The notes below the pieces were generated by a model that saw nothing but the letters and a program-made list of their open reading frames with translations, did no database searches and was not told the DNA's origin. This document shows positions 1 through 11,259 of a stretch of DNA of 64,000 nt, in pieces; the stretch's first letter is position 1, and each line of letters begins with the position of its first letter. The DNA comes from Ceratopteris richardii (lineage: Eukaryota; Streptophyta; Polypodiopsida; Polypodiales; Pteridaceae), in NCBI GenBank assembly GCA_020310875.1, contig MU260052.1, forward strand, positions 968,001-1,032,000, in the 5' to 3' direction. The position numbers and the translations under genes are program-made.

Positions 1-40
1 TGTGTTGTTTGCGTGCTTCCGTAGACCTTAAACTCCAATA
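1..40 (+). repeat. 3' tail of a Ty1/Copia LTR
   Basis: The first 40 bases match the last 40 of the LTR at 238-467 (shared GTGCTTCCGTAGACC core, ending in a decayed TCCAATA instead of TCCAACA). This is therefore the end of another LTR of the same family, most of which lies left of the window. The stretch 41-237 holds nothing I recognise. Confidence 0.7.
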
Positions 41-237
41 TTGGTCTCATACTCCAATCCATATTTTATGTAACCCATGCTATGGACCAATCCCAAGGTG
101 ATTTTCATGGAAAGATTTCCCAATCAATGTGAAGAAAAATGCATGTTGTGTAGAATGGGTTAACTACCCATATCTTGCACCAATGTAGGGATCACCTACA
201 ATAGCTTATATGATTGCAACCATTCACCAATGGATAT

Positions 238-467
238 TGTTGATATATTTAGGTAGTGATGTGTATGAACACACTAGGACCCCCAAGGCACTTTTTTCCC
301 TCTTTAGGAGGTTTTTTCCCTCGGTTTGTGTATACACCTATTACCCTAATGGGCTACTTATCTTTGTACATTCTCTTGCTAATACATTCAATATTGTGTG
401 TTGTGCTTCAAGCTTCTTCTTCTTCCTTGTGTTGTTCGCGTGCTTCCGTAGACCTCAAACTCCAACA
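238..467 (+). repeat. Ty1/Copia 5' LTR (family I)
   Basis: A 230-bp unit begins TGTTGATATATTTAGG and ends CTCCAACA, so it has the TG...CA ends of an LTR. It is closely matched, in reverse orientation, by 62953-63176 and more loosely by about 50672-50885. A methionine-tRNA primer binding site follows directly, so this is a 5' LTR. The internal region after it is not recognisable as gag or pol, so the element is probably broken soon after its leader. Confidence 0.8.
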
Positions 468-469
468 AT

Positions 470-481
470 TGGTATTAGAGC
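470..481 (+). other. Primer binding site (initiator Met-tRNA)
   Basis: TGGTATTAGAGC lies 2 bases after the LTR end and differs by one C-to-T change from the plant consensus TGGTATCAGAGC, which pairs with the 3' end of initiator Met-tRNA. This supports reading 238-467 as a 5' LTR of a Copia element. Confidence 0.75.
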
Positions 482-655
482 AGGTCATCGTTTCATCTAG
501 GGCATCTTCGACACCCCTCCGATTATAGTCTCAAAATCACATGAAATTTGGTGAACAAACTTAGGTTGATTAGGAGTTCAAAACTTCTTCACTTTGTGGT
601 GTCAAAATTGCGATCTGAGCTCGTATTGCTTGTGTGTAATAAATTCTCTATAGAG

Positions 656-1340
656 CTCAGTGTATTGGTCATCTTCTTCTTGTTCAACCTCTTACATCCT
701 TTGATCATATCCCTCTAGAATTTGGCCTTTAGGTGGGGAAGTTCTAATTACCTTTGACCCTAAGTTTCCATGTTTATCCCCCCCTCCCAATGTAAAAACT
801 AGAGAGCTTAATGAAGATGGAAGTAAACTTTTTATAACAAATGAGAGAGAAATATCATAAAATCACTTCTCTTGTGATGTCCAAGCTATCAAAAGCAATT
901 TTGAAGTAATCCATGAAGTAGTAAGGCTCTAATTTGAGGTTCTTTCTGGGCCCAAAATGAAATTCAAAATGTCTAGTTGGCTTGAGAGGGTCTTAACAAC
1001 TCAGTGTATTGGTCACCTTCTTCTTGTTCAACCTCTTACATCCTTTGATCATATCCCTCTAGAATTTGGCCTTTAGGTGGGGAAGTTCTAATTACCTTTG
1101 ACCCTAAGTTTCCATGTTTATCCCCCCCTCCCAATGTAAAAACTAGAGAGCTGAATGAAGATGGAAGTAAACTTTTTATAACAAAAGAGAGAGAAATATC
1201 ATAAAATCACTTCTCTTGTGATGTCCAATCCATCAAAAGCAAAATTGAAGTAATCCATGAAGTAGTAAGGCTCTAATTTGAGGTTCTCTAGAGGCCCAAT
1301 GTCTAGTTGGCTTGAGAGGGTCTTAACACCATAAACAACT
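656..1340. repeat. Tandem duplication, 344-bp period
   Basis: The block starting CTCAGTGTATTGGTCA at 656 is repeated from 1000 with few differences, through the shared GTCTAGTTGGCTTGAGAGGG near its end. The second copy has a short internal deletion near 1292. It is noncoding on both strands. The flanks 482-655 and 1341-2230 are repeat-like AT-rich sequence with no gene I can support. Confidence 0.85.
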
Positions 1341-2230
1341 CAAAAAGGCTCCAAAAACAACCTCCAAGTGCTCGAAACCCAAAGGTGAAGCAAAAATGAA
1401 CAAATTCGAATTTCTCCTCGATCTTTCTTAGTATTTAAAGTGCACTCGAGCACTTGTGTATTATGGTCATGATGTTAAGCCAAGTGTCAAAAGTGAAATT
1501 GGACATCAAATGCTCCAATACAAGGTCAAAAGTGGTCGACTAGTCCCTACGTAAGTGTTGTGGAGCTTTTTTGACCCGTCAAATCTTGTCCAAATGATGT
1601 GTCATTTGTTGTAAAGTGAAGGTTCGAAGATAAGCTTCACTTTGAAGCACCAAGATATCTCTAATCAGACCTCTAAACACAAAGTTATGGCTCTCGAAAG
1701 AAGAGGGTGTGGATGTAGGTAAGTGAAATGAGAGAAAAATAAGAGAAAGGGTTTTGAAATTCTCATTTAAGAGAAAGGGTTTTTCATCAATAAATTTTGC
1801 CTCATCCCATATTCAGAACCCATAGCACATGTAGATGTGTTGGATAGCTCAAAATTTCCCCAATGTCTCCTCCAAAAGCCTCTCTAAATTGACCAGAAAA
1901 GCTAGAGTTTATAAGCTTTTACCTCTTCACAGTGGGAATGGTGTGTATAATATTTCCCAAATTCATTAACAGCTCATGATCAAGTTCTATAATCCCACAT
2001 ATGGGCTCCACAATGAAGAAAGCAGGTATGTAAAGAGCTTCAAAGCTAATCTTCAATCCCCTTGAGGGGGAGGATGAGGGATTGAGGCCCTTTGCTCCTC
2101 ACATGAGCTCGCGACAGTTTGAGACTCCATGTGAAGGATCTTTGCACTTCTTGTATCCTTCGCATGGGATGATGCCCTTTTGGCTTGTGTCCGCCCATTA
2201 CCAGGCTCTATACCTTTTGGCTTGTGAATT

Positions 2231-2385
2231 CCTTGATGGATCCTCTCTTTTAAATAGATATTGTTTCAATGTTCTCGATGATGAAGACAAAGCCATCTCT
2301 ATATCATTGTGAAATCCTTGATGGATCCTCTCTTTTAAATAGATATTGTTTCAATGTTCTCGATGATGAAGAAAGCCGTCATTGG
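2231..2385. repeat. Tandem duplication, 85-bp period
   Basis: CCTTGATGGATCCTCTCTTT and the following bases through GATGATGAAGA occur at 2231 and again at 2316. Short open frames across it are not conserved between the copies and are not taken as genes. Confidence 0.85.
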
Positions 2386-2453
2386 CTATTTTTCTCTAAC
2401 TTCACACGAATATTCGCTTCAATTCTCCTTCCAACCATGTGTTTACCGTAAAT

Positions 2454-2455
<2 letters not shown>

Positions 2456-2493
<38 letters not shown>
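2456..2493. repeat. (CT)n microsatellite
   Basis: An uninterrupted CT dinucleotide tract of about 38 bp. Open frames through it encode only Leu-Ser repeats and are artefacts. The remaining interval to 2892 shows no recognisable gene. Confidence 0.95.
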
Positions 2494-2496
<3 letters not shown>

Positions 2497-2892
2497 TGCG
2501 AAATTACCTTGTGGTCTCTCTCATGAGTGCAAAATGGCACTCGTGTGAGACTCCACCTATTCTCGACTCAAGGGTGGGTTCACCCCCCTCTCTCAAAACT
2601 CCCAAGGTGTCACCTACATGGCAACAATGTAACATTATGTTGTCGTTGTGAGCATCGAGTCCATCATTCTTCCCAACATTAGTGCCCATTAGTTTCTTCA
2701 TGAACTAAAATTAGTCATCAAATAGGCACAGTAAATCTTTGTATTCTTCATGTTTGTTGAACAATACATCTATATATGGAGGCTCTGTCGACTTATCATG
2801 AAAATTAAAGCATTAAGGGATGAAAGACTTATATTACATACTATGACTCATGTGTTTTCTATGTACTCTTTCATCTTAATTGTCATCGAGTT

Positions 2893-3189
2893 TGTTATCA
2901 TTCGTGTCCATGTGAACGATCAAAATGGCCAATGGAAACTTTTGTATATGTTCTTTAATAAAACATATAGTGGCCTAGTCAGCCACAAGCTATAAGTTCG
3001 ACCGCATTTGTAACATCTGAGAAGTATGTGTTTGTGCTCCCTGTGTACTGTGTTTTTTTGTGTATTCTGCAGCCTCTATGCAGAGTACCGTGTGCAGTGC
3101 TTGGAGCTCAGTTTTCTACTTAGAGGATATCATCGTGGAGCTCTCAACAAGGAGAGCATACTGTGGTGCATCGGCATCAAAATACTTCA
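2893..3189 (+). repeat. 5' LTR of Copia element A
   Basis: This 297-bp LTR aligns without length change to 10206-10502. It begins TGTTATCATTCG and ends ATACTTCA. A shared TTTAATAAAACATATAG stretch is in the likely promoter/polyadenylation part. Confidence 0.93.
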
Positions 3190-3190
3190 C

Positions 3191-3202
3191 TGGTATCAGA
3201 GC
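3191..3202 (+). other. Primer binding site of element A
   Basis: TGGTATCAGAGC sits one base after the LTR and exactly matches the usual plant Copia primer site, complementary to the 3' end of initiator Met-tRNA. The leader from here to 4502 is noncoding; short frames in it are not supported as genes. Confidence 0.9.
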
Positions 3203-4502
3203 ATTTTGATACAAAAGTTTTGTTCCTTTTGTGTGAGCGAAGCAAGCACCCACCCACCCAAGACTTTCTCCAAGGCTTACGATTAAGGTGGAGATTAAGG
3301 CATAGACCTTGGCATACCTTGTCATCCGAGTCACCAAAGTCACCATTGGCGCCATTGATTGTGCACGAGGGAGGACCTCAACGATTAAAGAAGATAGAGG
3401 TTCCCTATACTTCCACGGAGGTCACCCATCTCAATATTATTCCCCCTCAAGATCGCTTAACCATGGCAATCTCTTGCCACTAAGCTACACTCTTGTGGTG
3501 TCTCAAGAAGGGGAAAGACTAAGATTAACATTACCTTGAACATGTTTTGGTCCCTCAAAGCTTCATTCTTTGCTTTCAAAGCATGTTTTTGAAGTAATTT
3601 TGGGGTGATTTTTGGAGCTATTTTGGAGTACTTTCGTGCATGGTTCTCTTCACACAGGTCCAAGAAACATCAAGAAGAGTGTTTTTGTACTTCTCTAACA
3701 ATAAACACTCACCTTTGGGGCTGTGTTTTTGGCCACACTACAAGTTTCTCAAAAGGTTTTCAGTTGTGGTAGGAGCAGTCGCTGTAAATTTATGCATGTT
3801 TTAAAGCTTAAACAATAGAGTTGATAGACATTTTTTGGGATGTGCATTCAACTTTTTAGTATCATTTTACTACATATATTGAGCACATACGCACTATGTA
3901 TGCTTCTATGGATACCGCTTATGTACGTCCATGTGATCATTGATATAGTAGTTACATTTTTGCATAAAGTCTTTTACGTTTGATAAAGAGGGTCGTGGTG
4001 AGGTTTCCCTAACTGGGAGACACCCAGATGTCGAGGTCTCTTCGGTGATGTAGGTGGAAGACTTACCCAGCCTCACCATAGGAGATGTATGATAATTGTT
4101 TATAGGTGCTCGATAAGCCTAGTTGGCTTCTTTTGGGTAACTGATTATATGCAATGGAGTCAGTGATTCACTATGCATGTAAACATGTCAGTACTTGTAG
4201 TTTTATGATATTTTGACACTGATCATATGCTCATTTGCAGAGGTTACTCTGGCAAAATCTTTCCAAATTTTTGGTTTTGTCAACAATATAGTGGTCGATT
4301 TACTCCTTGATACACTTGTTGCTGTGAGCACAGTTATTCTCACATACTCCTTTTGGTTGGTCATTACTACTCATTAATTCATTTTTCTAGGAAGACTGTT
4401 GAATTCTCTCCCAGAATCTGACACTTAGTCATCCTTCTTTGAGCCTTAGTGGGGTGTGGACTCTTCTAACTTCATTATCATTCTATTCAGTTCTCTATCA
4501 TC

Positions 4503-5278
4503 ATGGCATCAGAGGTCTCTAGCACGTATGGTAGATCAGGTTCTAGTGCTAGTGTTCCAAGGAGGAGCTATAACTTGCAGGGCAAAGACCATTTTGAGAT
4601 CCGAAAATTTGATGGCACAAACTTTGCTCTATGGAAGAATCAGATTAAATATGTGCTGATTAAGAGGAGGCAATGGAAGCCAGTAAATGGAATCTCAAAG
4701 AAGCCTGCTCACATGGATGAAGATGATTGGGATGAGTTAGATGAAATGGCCAGGTCTACCATTCGATTGCACTTGGCAAATAATGTTTACGTTACAATAT
4801 TAGACTATGAAAGTGTAGAGAAGATTTGGAAGAAGTTATGCAATACATATGAAAAAGAGATGGCATCAAATAAAGTGTATCTGATGAGAAACTTATATGA
4901 CCTTTGCATGAAGGACACAGATAGTGTTGTTGTTCATCTAAATGAGTTTGATGCTATATTCTCCCAGTTATAGGCTCAGAAAATGGATATGGTTAATGAA
5001 ATGAAAGCAGTCTTGTTGTTATGCACCTTGCCATAATCATGGGATACATTTTGCACAGCTATTAGCAATAGTGCACCTAGTGGTAAACTAGTCTATGATG
5101 ACATATGTGGAGCACTCTTGAGTGAGGAGATTCGTAGAAAATCTATGGTTGGCACTCAGAGTGGAGATGCATATAATGTTCGTGATTCTTACTAAGGAAA
5201 GAATCAGCAACGTGGCAAGAACAAGAATACGGAAAAGAATGGTCAACGGAATAATATTATGAATACTACATAGAACCA
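4503..5278 (+). pseudogene. Copia gag remnant (UBN2-type)
   Basis: This encodes the capsid part of a Ty1/Copia Gag. The start resembles Copia gag families: FDGTNFALWKNQIKYVL near residues 36-52 and a following helical region (LHLANNVYVTILDYESVEKIW). The frame is open for 156 codons, then broken by TAG at 4971-4973; gag-like residues continue past further stops (the LLLCTLP and SEEIRRKSM segments) up to a tail rich in Asn, Lys and Gln. No zinc knuckle is seen before the junction with the foreign insert at 5283. It cannot make a full Gag. The family is clear; the exact lineage is not. Confidence 0.85.
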
Positions 5279-5739
5279 TCCGGCAGCCTAACGCTAACAT
5301 GCACGGTGGACTCGAACCCTAAGTACAATTTAATCTTCATCTACAATTTGTTGTATGTACATGGTGCAAGCTTCTTCAAAACTGCGTTTAATCTTCTTCT
5401 GCAAAGCCGTCAACAACTACTGTACATGCGCAAGATCAAGTAACTATGCCTTGGGGCTAACAAAACTGGATGCAACCGCTTGAGTATGTAATTGCTAACT
5501 CTGATGCAAAAAGGCTTCTTGCAAATAAAAATCATTCTTCAGGGCAACTTGACATCGAACTTGGTTGTCAGCAATCCTCGCTTCTACTCTCTGTAGTTGA
5601 TCCATGTAGTATCCGTGGACGAACAAGCAGCAATAGTGCAGTGGGTTGGCACTTGATGCCATGGCAATTTAGCGAACCCCAACAAGCCTCATACCCGAAG
5701 GAGGTTGAAAGTTTATCATTATTTATTTTTAGATCCCAA

Positions 5740-6090
5740 TGCTCAGGACAGTCCAAAGATTAGTGGGCTTATCGTAAAATCACTATGGGCAAAATCCACT
5801 CTACATGCTTGATGGGGACAATAAATCCACCTTCAGTAACCTATCTAATTCCTCTTTCACCTGCTAGGCATAGTTCAGGTTCATTCGATAGCTCTATTGT
5901 TTAACAAGCCGTACATCCGATTTTAAAACTACACGATGTTGGTATGAGGGTCCAAGCCCTTCATATTATGATAATCCCAAGCAAAGATGTCAGTAAATTC
6001 GTGGAGGAGGCTAAGAAAATCTTCCTAGAATGCAGAAGCCAGTCTGGCCTTAATCTTTATCAAGCGGGGGCTAGCATCATCCCCTAAGTT
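5740..6090 (-). pseudogene. Gypsy reverse transcriptase N-terminal remnant
   Basis: The minus strand, read across frames, gives FAWDYHNMKGLDPHTNIV followed by VKEELDRLLKVDLLSP. These match the start of plant Ty3/Gypsy reverse transcriptase, whose usual forms are FAWSY-MPGLDP and VKEEIDKLL-AGFI. Frameshifts and stops separate the pieces, so it is non-functional. The catalytic YVDD region is not seen; the rest towards 5283 is unrecognisable. Confidence 0.7.
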
Positions 6091-6337
6091 ATAAGTAACT
6101 AATTGATTTTATGGTACACAAAACTGCCAGGGCAAATCTTGGGCTTCCTTACAATGCCGTCGGATATGTCCCACTTCCGTGCAAGAATGGCAGCGTGGCT
6201 GTGGAACTACTATCGAGTTGATCCTGATTCCATCGAATCCAATTAAAATTCCCCGTGCGTCCGCCTCTATAATTGGTATAATTAGTATAAGTTGTATTCC
6301 TCAAGTGCGGCAAGACATAGCCAGTCCTTGGTTGGCT

Positions 6338-7310
6338 CTATTCTTGTAAAACGACATTCATCGTCAGTCGATTCTGAGTCTTGGCATTACAGAGACAAGC
6401 CTCTGTAGTGTGGCTAGTAGTGTCGTAGATTGTACAATAAATCTGATTGAGAGCACAATTATTTGCAACATTTCTGGGATTTTTACATTTAGTACAATAG
6501 ACCTGTTTTAAAAGATCATCACTTTTATTTTTTCGAGCATTTAACCATTCCAGGACTTTTGTAAAACCACCCACTTTGTGTTCCAATTGGAGTGCCATAG
6601 CGATTACTGCATCAAGGGTCATTCCACCCACACAGAAAATAATCATTACCTGTTTCAATTGTGGATTCAATCCATTAATGAACCATTGGGTTATTACATC
6701 ATTTGGTAAATTTTCATGAGCCGATGGCAGTTTCTATGAGTGGATGCGGAACAAGGTTGCATGTTCCTGTACACTCTGATGTGGCTTCTATCTATTATTT
6801 TGTAGGTAATCAAAGATCCCCGCCGCATCTTTCTTTAACCTGAAGTGCTATAAGAAAGCGTTCTTCACATCATCACAAAGTAATAAATTATTAATATCAT
6901 ACTTCGTCAACCACCGAGCTCCTTCATTCACTAAAGTAGATTGGAACACGATAGCCTTATATGCCAGGTCCGTTGGGTATTCAACACTGCATAGTTAATC
7001 TCTAAAGTCTGTACATGTGCATCTGGGTCATCCACAGGGAAACCCTCCAACTTTGCATAGGTGACCCTCGCAATGGAGGGTCTCTAGTGGTCATCCTCCT
7101 GTTTTTGTTGTTGGTATTGTTGTTGTTTTTATTGTTGCTGCTCGTGTTGTTGTTGCTATTGCTGCTGGTGTTGTTTTTGTTGTTGTTGTTGTTTTTGTTG
7201 CTGGTGTTGTTGTTGTTTTTGTTGTTGGTGTTGTTGTTGCTCTTGGTTCTGATAATCTTCCATATTGTTGAGATGAAGATATGTCGGTTGTTTAGATTTT
7301 TGTGCCTCAA
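6338..7310 (-). pseudogene. Gypsy gag remnant with Gln-rich stretch
   Basis: On the minus strand this has a retrotransposon-gag core ending with the typical PNDVITQWFINGLNPQLK segment (about 6730-6650), then a Cys-rich tail, YCTKCKNPRNVANNC and YCTIYDTTSHTTEAC, which look like two degraded zinc knuckles. Upstream (7310-7080) a CAA/CAG-rich tract encodes a long poly-Gln/Asn stretch. Frames change several times between 7737 and 6338, so this is a dead copy. Two knuckles of this spacing suit Gypsy gag better than Copia gag. Confidence 0.7.
7080..7260. repeat. (TTG)n imperfect trinucleotide tract
   Basis: Repeats of TTG/TTTTTG/CTG run through this block; on the minus strand they are CAA/CAG codons of the Gypsy gag Gln-rich segment. 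The hydrophobic Leu/Val frame on the plus strand is an artefact of this repeat. Confidence 0.85.
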
Positions 7311-7994
7311 AAGTGTTTATGGACTGACGTGTTATGTAGCTATCTGAGAACCCCTCCGAAGATAACAACTCACTATTATGAACTCTCTTGAAAAATAATC
7401 AGTAATTGAAACTCACCGATTACTCCCCAAATTAGAGAATTTGTCTTGCAACCAGTTTCTCAATAGATGCTTTTGGTTTAGGGTTAGGATCGATAATTTG
7501 TGCAAGAATTCCAACAAGTCGATTGGTTCCTTCACTACGATTTCCGATCACTTCTGCACCCACTGAATCCTCACTGGACTCGATGGTGTCATCGAACACC
7601 AAACCACTGCCACCAGATTGTGTTGTGAATTCTGAACCTCCATTGGAAAGTACCATATTGTCACCGAGCTCAGTATTGGGACCACTTATCGAATTTTCAC
7701 TGAAACATAATGGGCTCAATTCCAATATGCTCTGCAACCTGGAAACAAGGAAGTGCTATGGCACAATCCCACTCGTTCATGTCACACTTCCTCCCTCTGA
7801 TGATTGGCCCTCACTATCACCACGTGGGGGTGTCCCGAATGCACTATTCACTTTCCAAGGGTGTCTATCATTTCGATATTTCGGGTAACTATCACTAGAA
7901 CATGTTACATGCATGTATTACAAAATCTTTTCTGTAGAGATTCATACAAAATCGTTCTGCAAAGTGAATCTTATACTTCTAACTTAAATTCCAA

Positions 7995-8012
7995 GCCCCA
8001 TGGTCGGCGCCA
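7995..8012 (-). other. Possible Gypsy primer binding site
   Basis: The minus strand reads TGGCGCCGACCATGGGGC. Starting with TGGCGCCG, it resembles primer sites of Tat/Athila-type plant Gypsy elements, and it sits upstream of the minus-strand gag as expected. I cannot name the tRNA it would pair with. Confidence 0.45.
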
Positions 8013-8314
8013 GTATTAAAAGTTATCTCTTTATCCCACCTGGACTAGTTCCAGCAAGATATGAATAATAGAGATTTTTCTTACAGGGTTCTTGGGTTGG
8101 ACAGGGGTCTGTTGAAACAAAGGCCCTATAATGCTTTTCCCCACACCTCTACACAGCTTCCACCACTATCATTCCTCACAGAATACTATCTTTAATTTTA
8201 CTGAAATCAATTGTAGGTTTACACAGTCATATTTGACTCTCTGAATGCAACTCACTCCTATACTATCAAAGTCACGGGCGCTCATCCACCAACCACATTT
8301 CACTTACAGTAGGC

Positions 8315-8376
8315 GATATATATATATATATATATATATATAGATAGATAGATAGATAGATAGAGAGAGAGATAGA
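8315..8376. repeat. (AT)n(AGAT)n(AG)n compound microsatellite
   Basis: AT repeats pass into AGAT and then AG repeats within about 60 bp. It lies in the possible LTR part of the reverse Gypsy insert. Confidence 0.95.
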
Positions 8377-8727
8377 GATGCGACAATGATCATTATTATC
8401 ATTCAGAAGACTGTAACATTCAATAACACTTAACCAAAAACTTACTATATGATTAATTACTTCAATTAGAATCAAACACTTAATTGACGCAGAAGAATAC
8501 AACACCAAGTCAGGTTTAAATCCATAATATAAGCCAACATAGAGCAGGCTCGGTCACTCCACCATGCATAGTTCGACAGGACCTGTCGTGCATCTCCTTC
8601 GCTGCTAAGCGACATGAACACAACTCCTTTTATATTAATCAATCCAGATGTTACATCATTTCAGCCTTTTACGACGCTTCATCAACATAATTACAAAAAT
8701 ATTATGAATACTACATAGAACCATCCG

Positions 8728-10058
8728 AGGACTTAACAATGGTGTTGATTTTGAGGAAATCTTCTCTCCAGTGGTCAAGATAACTACCCTGTTCATGTTG
8801 CTTGGATTCCTTGCGATGGAGGACTTAGAGCCAGTCCAAATGGATGTGAAAACTACTTGCTTGCATGGAGATCTTACAAATGAGATCTATATGGAACAAC
8901 TAGAGGGTTATGTAGTTGTTGACAAAGAAAGTCTAGTTTGTAAGCTCAAGAAGAGCTTATATGGACTTAAACAATCCCCTAGACAATGATACCAAAAGTT
9001 TGATGCTTTTATGAAGTCTCAAGGCTATTCTCGAAGCAATTAGGATCATTGTCTCTACACAAAGAGATGCTCAGATGGAAGCTTGATATGCTTGATACTT
9101 TATGTCGATGATATGATGATTGCTCGAAAGTCCTCTTATGAATTGTCAATTCTCAAAAAGAAGTTGAGTGAGACATTTGACATGAAGGATTTGGGGGATG
9201 CCAACCATATTCTTGGCATGCACATTACTCGTGATAGGAGCAAAAGATGCATATACTTGTCTCAAAGTGAGTACATATCCAAAGTACTTCACATGTTTAA
9301 TATGCAGGGTGCAAAGGCATTGAGGACACCTTTACCCACATATGTGAAATCGAGCAAGGATGATTGTCCCAAATCAGATGAGGAAAAGGAATTCATGACC
9401 AAAATTCCTTATCAGTCTTGCTGGTAGTCTCATGTATGCTATGGTAGCTACGAGACCAGACATTGCATTTGCAGTGGGAGTTGTGACCAGATATATCTCT
9501 AATCATGGCAAGCGACATTGGGAAGTGGTCAAGATGATTTTGACATATCTAAGTGGCACTAAGGACAAGTGTCTATGCTTAGGTAGAGGAAAAACATCCA
9601 TTATTGGTTACAAAGATTTTGACTATACTGATTGTGTAGACAATCATAAGTCTATATCAGGATACATTTTTCATTTTTCTAGAGGGGCTATCTCTTGGAC
9701 ATCCAGTCTTCAAGAATGTACAACTGTTTCCACCACAGAAGCAGAGTATGTTGCAGCAAGTGAGGCATGTAAGGAAGCATTGTGGCTTTCTCATATTGCT
9801 TGTGATATGGGTCTACCTCAGTATGTACCTCATTTGCTCAATGATAATCAGAGTGTCATTGGTTTGGCTAAGAATCCGGTCTATCATGCAAAGACCGAGC
9901 ACATTGAGGTGAGGTATCACTTCATTAGAGATTGCTTAGCCACAAAGCGCATTATTCTTGAGAAGGTTCATACTCGAGATAATGCTGCAGATGCTTTGAC
10001 TAAAGCTCTACCACAGGATAGCTTTTGGCACTGTTGTCTTTTGATGGGGGTTACTTGA
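8728..10058 (+). pseudogene. Copia pol remnant: reverse transcriptase and RNase H (element A)
   Basis: The reverse transcriptase begins GVDFEEIFSPVVK (about 8737), runs through VQMDVKTTCLHGDL and LKKSLYGLKQSPRQ, and holds the catalytic LYVDDMM near 9104. Stops fall at about 8986 and 9042. A frameshift near 9425 leads into an open RNase H frame (9432-10058, 208 residues) with RPDIAFAVG, STTEAEY, NDNQSV and KTEHIEVRYHFIRD, and ADALTKALP at the end. These are standard Ty1/Copia pol motifs. The polyprotein is broken and lacks protease and integrase, so it is not functional. Confidence 0.9.
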
Positions 10059-10192
10059 TTCATGATCTTACACAGTCACTTATATACTGTGTAACATGCC
10101 CATCAAGTGGGAGGTACAACTTGTATAATTACACTCAGGTATTCTTTATCATTCTTCATTTTTCTTCCATAGTTACTTTGGCCATATTGGCC

Positions 10193-10205
10193 TTTAGTGG
10201 GAGAT
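10193..10205 (+). other. Polypurine tract of element A
   Basis: TTTAGTGGGAGAT sits directly before the 3' LTR. This is the expected place and composition for the plus-strand primer of a Copia element. Confidence 0.75.
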
Positions 10206-10502
10206 TGTTACCATTTGTGTCCATGTGAAAGGCCAAAATGGCCACCGGACACTTTTGTATATGTTCTTTAATAAAACATATAGTGGCCTAGTCAGCCACA
10301 GACTGTAAGTTCGACCACATTTGTAACATCTGAGAAGTCTGTGTTCCTACTCCCTGTGTACTGTGTTTTTTTGCGTATTCTACAGCCTCTGTGCAGAATA
10401 CCGTGTGCGGTGCTTGGAGCTAAGTTTTCTACTAAGAGGATATCGTCATGGAGCTCTCGACAAGCAGAGCATACTATGGTGCATCGCCATCGAAATACTT
10501 CA
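10206..10502 (+). repeat. 3' LTR of Copia element A
   Basis: This is the same length as the 5' LTR (297 bp) with about 30 substitutions and no indel by eye. It starts TGTTACCATTTG, ends ATACTTCA, and is followed by the target duplication GAGTT. Confidence 0.93.
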
Positions 10503-11154
10503 GAGTTCAATAAACGACCCAACTTCTTTTTAAGCTTATCGATATTGGATGTGATCATAAAGATCACACGAAAAGTGTTTTTGAGCGCACTAGTTAGTTG
10601 CAAGAGTGATCCTACAACTTTTTTGCATAACAAAAGAGGAGAAGATTAAAAGGTATATATACAAGTATACTAGGTAAAGGAAGAAAGAAGATTGAGAGAA
10701 GGAGGGAGCAAGAGAAGGGGACGAGAACTTGTGATTCCCTTAAACAAAGTCGACTCTTTTTACAATTAATCATATACGAAGATGGAACACTTATGTAAAT
10801 AGGCAGAAAGGCGAAATAATCATTACGAAAATAATAAATAAAATCAAGTCTATTTATATGTATATATATTTTGTACATGTAAGCATTTTGGTGGATGCAT
10901 GGGCAATTATTTCACCTATGTAGGAAGGGGTGCATGGTGAATGATAAAGATACTCGATTTCGATCAAAAATTTAAGATTCAATACTTTTTTATTTAAATG
11001 GAGGTTCGGCAAGCGCCTACTCTTCCAAGCTTTAACTTTGAAAGAAGAACTGTACAAGTGAATGAGCATAGTATCTAGGAGACTTATATATCTCAGAAAG
11101 CAGGAGTTAGACAAAATTACAACTCATTTCAACTGGTTTAGATTGACCAAAACC

Positions 11155-11245
11155 ATTACATGTCCAACCCGGAGATTGAGCTCTAGACCTCTGCCTCAAG
11201 AGACCAAAGACTCAACCACTAGAACAACTAGATATGAATGAAAAT
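11155..11245 (-). repeat. tRNA-derived SINE-like segment
   Basis: The minus strand has TAGTTGTTCTAGTGGTTGAG (A-box-like, 11211-11230) and, about 30 bases on, GAGCTCAATCTCC (B-box-like, 11171-11183), spaced as in a tRNA gene. It does not fold as a complete tRNA by eye, so a decayed SINE head is more likely than a tRNA gene. No poly-A tail was identified. Confidence 0.4.
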
Positions 11246-11259
11246 TCATTTAGTTGTAG

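Larger units (their letters stand above)
5283..8697 (-). mobile_element. Reverse-oriented Ty3/Gypsy fragment inside Copia element A
   Basis: This 3.4-kb block interrupts element A and is flanked by a perfect 30-bp direct repeat (5253-5282 and 8698-8727). On the minus strand it reads, in order, a possible leader with a primer-site-like sequence (7995-8012), a Gln-rich gag with a zinc-knuckle-like end (about 7737-6338) and a decayed Gypsy reverse transcriptase start (about 6090-5740). All are riddled with stops. Part of its right end (8013-8690) could be an LTR but I cannot place its ends. A 30-bp duplication is too long for LTR-retrotransposon integration, so the way it got here is unclear. 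Confidence 0.75.
2893..10502 (+). mobile_element. Full-length degenerate Ty1/Copia retrotransposon (element A)
   Basis: The element has 297-bp LTRs at 2893-3189 and 10206-10502, both TGTTA...TTCA, and is flanked by a perfect 5-bp target duplication GAGTT (2888-2892 and 10503-10507). A Met-tRNA primer site follows the 5' LTR and a purine-rich tract precedes the 3' LTR. Gag remains lie at 4503-5278 and reverse transcriptase/RNase H at 8728-10058; protease and integrase are missing. The middle (5283-8697) is foreign Gypsy-type sequence in reverse orientation. By my count the LTRs differ at about 30 of 297 sites (roughly 10%), so the insertion is old. Stops and frameshifts make it non-autonomous. 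Confidence 0.93.

Noticed and set aside
2082..2312. Short open frames around the 85-bp duplication
   Set aside because: The frame changes between the two repeat copies and there is no similarity to a known protein.
7015..7347. 110-codon Leu/Val-rich frame resembling a membrane protein
   Set aside because: It is the antisense reading of the Gln-codon tract of a Gypsy gag remnant.
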